A stretch of 41,362 bases of DNA from Prosthecobacter debontii. Lineage in GTDB: Bacteria > Verrucomicrobiota > Verrucomicrobiia > Chthoniobacterales > Chthoniobacteraceae. Below are positions 10,001 through 17,100 of the stretch, piece after piece. Made by a program: the position numbers and the translations under genes. Location: positions 1 through 41,362 of the forward strand of contig CAMDQC010000031.1 of NCBI GenBank assembly GCA_945905735.1, read 5' to 3'. Positions within the stretch are counted from its first letter, which is position 1; the number at the start of each line of letters is the position of its first letter. Under the pieces are notes generated by a model, which did no database searches, had not been told where the DNA came from, and saw only the letters and a list, made by a program, of their open reading frames with translations.

Positions 10001-10941
10001 GCGTTGACGGCGATGACTACGCTGGCGGTCGCTTGCGACGAAGCGCCCATTGTCGCGGTGAGGAGATAAGTCGTCTGCGTCGCCGGTGTCACTGTAGCCG
10101 TTCCCGTCGCCGCGACGGTGCCGATTCCGGAAATGGAAACGGTGTCCGAGCCCGTCACGCTCCACGAGAGTTGCGCGTTTGCGGGGAGGCCTGGGCCGCC
10201 GATGTTTCCAGCCGTGGTGGTAAATGAGTTAATGACCGGCGGGGGCGGGACGTCTTCGTGGGATTTTACGTCGTCGAACCAAAAGCCGGGGTTGCTGCCG
10301 TTTTGGGAGCTGTAGTTGATGAGCGTCGGGAGATTGGTTGCGCCGGATGCGGTTTGCCAGACGGTGAGGTTCCCGACGCTGCGCGTGAACTCCGTGGAGT
10401 TTGGCTCGCTGAGCACAATCTCGTAATTCCAGCCCGCAGTGCCGAACGCGTGTCCGGTGACGCGGATGCGATAGACGTTTTTCGTATCGCCCGCATCGGC
10501 CAAATCGCCGTCGGCATTTGCATCGGTGGAGGGCAAAAGCGTTCCCAGTGTCGGTAGCGAAATCCACGAGGAAAGCGTGCTGTTAAATACTGCGAACGCG
10601 CCTGCTTCGTAGCGCAGGTTGATGCCTGTCGTCTGTCCGCCGAGCGCGATAATGGCCGAATATTGGCGCGATGTCGTGGAGCGGACGGCAAAGTAGTTTT
10701 CGAGCGACCACTCTGCGCCCCACGCGACAGTCTGCGTCATCGCCTGCGACGTCGCCGTGTGGCGTGCGCCTTGCAGCGAGCCGGGCGCGATTCCCGGCAT
10801 CGCCGCCGGGGCGCCCACAAGCGTCCAGCCGGTGGAAAACGGCGTCGCTTCAAAATTGCCGTTTGTGAGAGCAAGCGCGCTGCCGGATAAGCCGAGGCAG
10901 AACGCGAGGTTCGCGATGAATACTGAGAGCGCTTTGGTCAT
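7006..10941 (-). CDS. Large exported CotH-kinase / lamin-tail domain protein
   Basis: The product has 1311 residues. The signal peptide is KALSVFIANLAFCLGLSGSALA. A beta-rich N-terminal part is followed by an Ig-like stretch (about 235-315). A first lamin-tail domain follows (about 318-430; ITEFQAAAG then DWIELHNPNTFTLNLAGYTL), then a chitobiase-C-like domain (AEIRYTTTSAEPTATTG). The CotH-like kinase region lies around 560-870, with KKSFRFKFKADYG, ELRSGSHDMKLRG and the typical GSYHGLYHLRERWGGD. A second chitobiase-C-like unit (YFTTDGSDPRLPGG) and a second lamin-tail domain (VVFSEIHYNPQGDDDSEFIE) precede the C-terminus. CotH proteins are atypical kinases that phosphorylate coat or surface proteins; lamin-tail domains act as extracellular adhesion modules. 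Secretion to the surface is inferred. The gene follows the giant surface protein (199 bp gap) and precedes the kinase remnant by 51 bp. Confidence 0.85.
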   Translation of the reverse strand: MTKALSVFIANLAFCLGLSGSALALTNGNFEATPFSTGWTLVGAPAAMPGIAPGSLQGARHTATSQAMTQTVAWGAEWSLENYFAVRSTTSRQYSAIIALGGQTTGINLRYEAGAFAVFNSTLSSWISLPTLGTLLPSTDANADGDLADAGDTKNVYRIRVTGHAFGTAGWNYEIVLSEPNSTEFTRSVGNLTVWQTASGATNLPTLINYSSQNGSNPGFWFDDVKSHEDVPPPPVINSFTTTAGNIGGPGLPANAQLSWSVTGSDTVSISGIGTVAATGTATVTPATQTTYLLTATMGASSQATASVVIAVNAAALHPSITEFQAAAGLLRDEDGDRPDWIELHNPNTFTLNLAGYTLTDTFAAGDDWAFPLANIAPSGYLVVFASQKNRAVSGSPLHTNFNLAASGEYLALSAPGGALVQRFPSDYPTTLTFPKHFASTSCGAVGGFIKYFKPSTPGAANGTAFDGVVEDTTFSIKRGIFSAPQTVAITTTTPGAEIRYTTTSAEPTATTGTLYGGPITISATTTLRAAAFRTNFAPTNVDTNTYIFPADVVTQPAMSTTITQHATYGPQMVAALTDLPSISVVTPGTIVNGTDVGCSFEFIPPAGVGVQENAGVELFGGAFTNFAKKSFRFKFKADYGATSITIPGVFTNYARGWKPVDTFDDLELRSGSHDMKLRGFSMSNMFSDAVMFEMGQFSTHGRFVHMYLNGSYHGLYHLRERWGGDHHNAYFGGPDTSVESINGNLNVGGWADPGDPYDGSGAAWTRIKSLRTNYAAVKPYLNINSYLDFMVMWMFGNSENEWRNTGPNDIGSGQKFWLNDADGWLAINAWDSNSNNTARTAAPNTGRLNGDGPGGILSALHYSGDADFQMLFADRIHRALFGNGPLTPAANIARLTPMCAEIERAFYADAARWSTVSTAHYRTPAEWLTYRDATLNTHFPARTATVISQLQAVGVGYYPTQVAPAFVGSTVTAGTVVNFPVSGATVYFTTDGSDPRLPGGNVNPAAIVASTATISQNTWLRARSRTGTTWSALNEAFYTVTALAPGDVVFSEIHYNPQGDDDSEFIELWNTRPHAINLRGAKFTAGISYDFPDNRDVLLAPSGRLILCANLYSFQLRYGINIPVEGVYFDSLGNDGDTLTLSVGATTLFSMNYQDVAPWPDSADGDGYSLILANPAAPTLASSWRTSTAINGNPTTSDTALPFTGTALADVDKDGIPALLEHFFSTNDTVQNASPIAASRTVDGRLQITFPRRLAADDLALNVEVSTDLTTWTADTTRTAHINNGNNTATETWTATAASNAQFMRVRVVK

Positions 10942-11018
10942 TTAAAAAACTTGTGAGAAACTGAGTGGCGGCGCCGCTCCCCAGCGACCCCGCCACCCGA
11001 GAGCCCCGCAGACGCACA

Positions 11019-11030
11019 CCGTTTAAACGG
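11019..11030. promoter_or_regulatory. Perfect 12-base palindrome upstream of CotH gene
   Basis: CCGTTTAAACGG reads the same on both strands and lies about 78 bp upstream of the CotH-gene start. It is a candidate binding site for a dimeric regulator; no other copy was noticed in the window, so no regulon can be inferred. Confidence 0.25.
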
Positions 11031-11059
11031 CGACGCGCCCATCGGAACCCTTCATCCCA

Positions 11060-11091
11060 GTGCTGGATTACCCGTCAAGAACCTCCAGCAC
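11060..11091 (-). terminator. Weak stem-loop after the giant surface-protein gene
   Basis: GTGCTGGA at 11060-11067 pairs with TCCAGCAC at 11084-11091 around a 16-base loop, about 50 bp beyond the stop of the surface-protein gene. There is no T-run after it on the minus strand, so it may only help Rho-dependent ending or protect the 3' end. Confidence 0.3.
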
Positions 11092-11140
11092 CACTCCACC
11101 GAGGTCCCCGTCAAGAACCCCGCTGAAAATCGTAGTGCCT

Positions 11141-14100
11141 CTACGCACGGCGGCGGCGGAAGCCGAGCATCCCGAGCCCGCCGAGCAGCAATGCGGCGCT
11201 GCCGGGTTCAGGGACGAGCACGACGCTGTTGCCGGCGTAGTTGTAGTCGAGGTGGAATGTATTTGCGCCGACGGTGAATGTGGCGTCGTCGGCAATTGGG
11301 GTGCCGAGGACGCTGAAGAGGCCGCCGTCCCACGTGCCGGTGTAGGTGATGAATGGGAGCGGGGTGCCGTCGTAGGTCCCAGCGGCGAGGTCGGTGACGC
11401 TGAGGACTGTGTTGTTCGTCGCGGCGAGGCTGAGGTTGCCGGTGACTGCGAGCAGGTCGGTGGTGTAGGCGGTGGTGTTGATTTCCAGCGCAAATGTGGA
11501 GCCCGCTGCGAACGATGCGCTGCTGCTGTTGAGCGTGCCGATGCTTGCTCCCGGCGATAGTGTGCCACCGGTCACGACGTTAAGTGCGCCGATGGTGCCG
11601 CCGTCTCCGCCGAGGGTGGCGGTGTTGTTCACGGTCACTGCGCTGCCGCTGATGCTGCCACTGACGAGCAATGTTCCCCCGTTGACGGTGGTCGCGCCTG
11701 TGTAGGCATTCACACCGCCGAGTGTCCAGGTTCCGGTGCCAGTTTTGGTAACGGTGAGCGCGGCAGTGCCGGTGATGTCGCCGAGCAATTCGCCGTTCCC
11801 TGCCCCGGTGAGGCCGAGCGTCGGAAGTGTGCCGGTGCCGCCGACCGTGACGTTACCGCTGAGCGAAAGGAGCTGGCCGACGACGGTGTTTTCGATGATG
11901 CCGCCGTTGCCCTGTGCTAGGTTGCTTAGGACGCTGATGTCGCGGTCGCTGGAGCCACCGCTGGGTCCGGTGAACTGAAGTGTGCCGGTGTTATTGAAGC
12001 CATCCTGACCGAGCGTGAACGCGGTCCCTGCGCCCGCAGCGGAAGGAACTCCTCTGGTCGCGATGGAGTTCACGCTGATGGTTCCCTTTGATACCACCAG
12101 CGCACCGGTCCATGCGTTTGCAGGATTGGTGAGCGTCAATGTGCTCGTCTCCGTATGGGTGACGGGGCCGGTGTGTGAGGATGGAATGAGCCCGTTCATC
12201 GTGATGTTGCCGTTGCCTCGGTAGAGGAGGTTCAGGGCGTTGCCGGTGATGTCGCCATTCAAGGTGAGCAGGCCAGTGCCACTGTTGGTGATCGAGGCGT
12301 TCGCAGCCGCGTTCGTGAGGTTAATCACTCGGTCCGTAGAAGTCGCGGTGCCACTGTAGGTGAGCGTTCCACTGAGGTCTATGGTGCCTTCGGCGACTGT
12401 GGTCGGTGCACCGAGTGCACTGGCTCCTGCGCCGACGTTGCCGATGCTGTTGAAGGTGAGTCCGCCAGCGGAGATGGTCGTTTTTCCGGTGTAGGTGTTC
12501 GCGCCAGTCAGGGTCAAAATTCCGGTGCCTGCTTTGGTGAATCCGCCGCCGGTGGAGATTGGGTGAGTGAGCAGCGCTTGGGTGACGGTGATGTTGTTCG
12601 CGAGGTCGAAGTTCGCGCCGCCGTCCTGAATGAAGGCGTTTGAGAGCCCGCCCATATAAGTGGCGCTGGCAGCGAGCGAGCGCAAGATGCCACCGTCGAA
12701 GTGAATCGTCGCAGTGGAGCCAGTGCCGCGCACTGTGGGGAATGCAGGGAGCGTCACGTCTGCGGTGCCGCCGATGTTGATGACAGCGATATTCGTGTTG
12801 CCCGCAGCAAGGACCGTGAACGTGCTGGCGATGAAAGTTCCGCCCGTGAGGGTGAGGGTGGAATTGAGGTTGATACCATTCACACCGCCGGCGCCGCCGC
12901 CGCCGATGCCGAGGATGCCGACGTTTGCAGTGCCGCCGGTCTGGTTGAAGAGCGTGGTCGTGTTGTCGGCGGCAGTAGTGTCAGAGCGCCCGATTTGGAG
13001 AAATGCGTTACCGCCGCCGCCGGAGGCAGCGGTCATGTTTAGGACGCCGGTGCCGCTGAGGTTAAAGATGCCGGTCGCGTTGGCATTCACGCCAAGCATG
13101 ATGCCGCGGGTCGCGCTGGTGATGGTCGTGATGCTTCCGCCGCTGAGGTTGTAGGTGCCTGTGTTTCCGACCGTGTTCTGCCCAATCAGAAGCTGGTTGC
13201 CGCTAGTGAACGTGATTGCGCCGCCGCTTTGATTGACGGTTCCTGTCCCAGGTGTCGTGGCCTGATTACCGACGTTGAAATTGTTGGCAGCGAGGGGATA
13301 AGTGCCGGTTGAGATATTGAGCGTGGCGCTGAGTCCTGCGGTGTCGCCGACGGTAATGGCTCCGATGTTCCCTGTTTTTCCGCCAGAAATCGTGAGCGTA
13401 CCTTCGCGGACGGTGAATGCGCCGGTGTTGGTGTTCACTCCTTGCAAGTCCCACGAGCCGCTGCCCGTTTTGAGCACAGCCACCGAGGTTGCGCTGCCGT
13501 TGGAGATGACGCCCGTCACGACATTCGCGGTGTTCGTTCCGCCGAGGCCGAGGACGTGTGCGCCGGTGACACTGGCGGAATAGCTGCCGATGCTGATGGG
13601 CGCGCTGTTTCCGTTATAGGTGCTGGTGTTTGCGCCGACGCTGGTGATGGCTGGCAGGCGGAGCGAGTAGCCGTTTCCGCCGCTCACGTTGATGGTCGTC
13701 GCGCTGACGTTGAAGCCGCCGGGCGCGAGTGTGAGTGCGTTGTTCGTTCCGGCGCCGGTGAGTTGATCCACGTCGATGGAGACAGTCGCGCTGCCGAGTC
13801 CGCCCATGCTGTTTGCGCCAGCAAATGTGACGGCGCTATCGCTGCGCAGTTGCAGTGTGCCGCCGGAGTTGAGCAAGAGCGGCTGGTTGGCAGTCCGTTC
13901 GCCGGAGAGCGCGGTGGAGACGCCCGCCGTGGTGTTGCCTGCCTTCGCCTGGAGTTGGAGTGTGCCGTTAACGACGGTCTGACCGTTCGTCGCAGCCGGG
14001 CGTGCGGAGTTTTCGCCGGAAAGAATCACGGTGCCCGCGCTGACGGTCAGCGCGCCAGTGAACGTGTTATTGGCGGTCAGCTCCAAAGTGCCGTTGCCCG

Positions 14101-17100
14101 CTTTGGTAAGACCGGAACCGGAGATGACACCGCCCACGGTGAGCGTGCTGGCGGTGGTGGTGACGGTTTTCGAGACCGGAACGGAAACCGCGCCCGTGCC
14201 GAGGTTGAGCGTATTGCTTCCGGCAAATGTGAAGTCACCCGCCCAGACTTGCGCATTGTTGTTGGTGAGGGTGAGTGCGCTGGCTGCGTCAAGTGTGCCG
14301 CCGCTGACGGTCAAGGTGCCGGTTCCGAGCGCCGCGCCGTTTGCAAGGCTGAGCGTGCCGGAGACGAGCGTGGTGCCTGCGGAATACGTGTTTACGCCCG
14401 AGACGGTAGCGGCTCCTGCGCCGCTGTATGTGACGGGTTTTGCGCCGGAGATCGCACCGCCGAGCGTGAGCGATGTTCCCGCTCCCGGCGTGATGTTTGC
14501 AGCGCCGTTTAGTACGATTGGAGCGTTGATGGTGTGGCTGCCGCTTGTGACGGAGATTGCGCCCGCCGCGATGCCGTTTTCAAGCGTGATGGTGTCGCCT
14601 GCGCCGCCGGAAACGGTGTAGGCGTTTGCATTGTCAAAAATGATCGAGCCCACCGTCTTCGCGCCGTCCACTGCGACGCTCGTCGGCGTGGCTGGCGTGA
14701 GGCCAAATGTGGCAACTGCGCCGACGCTGTTTGGCGCGCCGCCGGTCCAGTTTCCGGCATCGGTCCAGAGCCCGTTTGCCGCGCCGCCGGTCCAATCGGA
14801 CGCTACCGCCGTGCCGACGGTGAGTGTGATCGTGCCGCCTGCATCCGCGACGGAATACGTCTTGCCCGCCTGCGAATTCGCCACGGAGAGGTTCGTGAGC
14901 GCACCACCAAAGCCGGTCGCGTAACTGAAGATCGTGTAAATGCCATCCGCCGTGAGCGCCGAAACGCCGCCAGTCGCAAAAAGGCTGAGCGCACCGCCGT
15001 TGAGCGTCAGGCCGCTCGCATTCGTGACGGCGATGAGGTCGTTCGTTCCGCCAAATTCATACGCAAGCCCGGAGCCTGCATCGAGCGTGAGACTGCCGAC
15101 GGTGAGCGTGCCCGCCGTGGTCGAAGTCGCAGGCGAAATCATGCCGCCGGAATTCACCGTGACCGTTCCCGCGAGTGTGCCGATGCCGGAAAGCGTGCCG
15201 GAATTCGCGACGGTGGTCGCGGATGAGGCGAGAGTATTATTTACCAGCAACGTGCCCGCATTTACCGCAGTCGTGCCGGTGTATCCTTGCGCGGCTGCAA
15301 GTGTGAATGTGCCGATGCCCGATTTCACTAAACTGCCCGCGCCGGTGATGTTGCCGGAGTAGGAAGTCGAAGTGGCATCGCCCGTAGTGAGCGTGCCGCT
15401 GCCGAGGGTGACATTGCCGCCGAGCACGCCGCCGCCTGCGAGCGAGCCGATGCTGCCGGTGAATCCATTGAGGTCGAGGACCGCCGCTGCTGCATCCGTC
15501 ATCGTCACCGCGGAGTTTGGATTGAGCGCTCCAGTTGCGCCAGCTTGCAAAATACCGCCCACCACGTTGGTCGCGCCAGCGCCAGTGTTAGTGCCGGAAA
15601 GGATGAGCGTGCCAGCATTCACAATGGTCGCGCCCGTGTAGGAATTGTTTCCAGAAAGGGTCCAATCATTGGTATTCGCTTTCGTCACAGAGACGGTTCC
15701 AGAGCCATTGATAATCGGACCGGTTACAGTATTGCCCGTGGCGGTTCCGTCAAACTGCACGTTGTAGGCTGCGGTGTTTTGCACCGGGCTAATGGTGCCG
15801 ATGGAGAGCATTGCCGTCGTTGGATTCAGAAGCGTCGTCCCAGCGCCGCCGCCGGATGGACGCAACGCAGCGAGATAGAGGCTGTAGCCGTTGCCGCCGG
15901 TAACGTTGAGCGTGACGTTGCCGATCCCGGTCGCAGGGATGCCGTTGAGTTGGACGACGCCGTTGGTTCCGGTGCCGTTATTGTTCACGTCGATGTTTGT
16001 CGTGATGCCGCTGTTCCCGATCAGCGAGTTGGGCAACGAGATATTTCCGCCACCGTCCAACCGGAACAACAGGCTCGGCGTGGTGACACCCGTCGAGAGG
16101 CTGATACTCCCGGTGCCGGCACCCGCAGGATTGGTCACCTGCAAAGTCGTGTTGGTGCCGCCGTTGATATTGATTTGCGAAGTCGTGCTGGAGCCGTTCG
16201 CAATCACGGTGCCGCCTTGGATGGTCGTAGTGCCGGTGTAGGTGTTCGTGCCGTTGAGCGTGAGCGTGTTCCCGCCAATTTTCAGCAGGTTGATTGCGTT
16301 CGCTCCGCCATTTGGATTCACGATTGCAGCGGTGTGTGTGAAGTTCCCGCTCGCCGTATCGAGCCCGAGCGTCGAGCCCGTCTGGAAGCCGCCCGTCGGC
16401 GTCCCGAGCCCGGCAATCGTGGATACATTTACCGCGGTGAAGTCATTCGTCCCGCCGACGCTGAGCATCATCGTCGCCCCGCTGGCGACGGTGATGTTTG
16501 TGTCCGTCCAGCTTGCCGGGTTATTGGCGTAAAGAGCGGAAGGCTTTGTGTATGAGACGCGTCCCGCATTGATTGCAGTCGGCCCGGTAAATGTATTCAG
16601 GCCGCTGAGAGTCAGATTTCCGGCGCCCGCTTTTGTCAGGCCACTGCCCACGACGGATTCGCTGATGCCGTTGGAAAACTGCACGGAAATTCCGGCTACG
16701 GTCGTCCCGAGCGCCGAGTTCAATATCCGTGTTCCGGCAAGCGCGGCCGGGCCGCTAAAGATGAGTGATTTTTCCGCGGCGAGTGTTGGGAATGTCGTAT
16801 CCGCAACAATGCTCACGGGGTTGGGGATCGTCCGGTCTGCTGTGGTGTTTGAGCGAAGTTGTCCGCCGTTCAAGGTGAGGATGCCGCCGACGCCGAATGG
16901 ATTCGCTACATTTCCCGCAACGATGACTCCCGTGCCGCTAATCGTCGTGCCGCCCGTGTAGGTGTTCGCACCGCCGATGGTGATCGTGCTCGTGCTGGTG
17001 TTGCTGAGTGTGAGTCCGCCGACACCCGCGATGATGGAGTTTACCGTGAGAGCAAACGCCGCGGTGTTCGTAATCGTTCCGCCGCTCGCGCCAAGTGTGA

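Larger units (their letters stand above)
10942..11140. other. Intergenic region between CotH protein and giant surface protein
   Basis: This 199 bp stretch has no gene I can support. It contains a perfect 12-base palindrome CCGTTTAAACGG (11019-11030), an 8 bp stem-loop (11060-11091), and a 13-base direct repeat CCCGTCAAGAACC at 11071-11083 and 11107-11119. It would hold the end of the surface-protein transcript and the leader or promoter of the CotH gene. Confidence 0.45.

Noticed and set aside
7594..10227. 877-codon open frame on the plus strand opposite the CotH/lamin-tail gene
   Set aside because: The translation is Arg/Gly/Val/Ala-rich with no domain or signal peptide, while the opposite strand has a signal peptide and clear domains. 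Long antisense frames are expected in GC-rich coding DNA.
13442..14512. Plus-strand frames opposite the giant repeat protein (for example 356 codons here)
   Set aside because: They mirror the repetitive Gly/Thr/Asn codons of the repeat protein and show no independent features.
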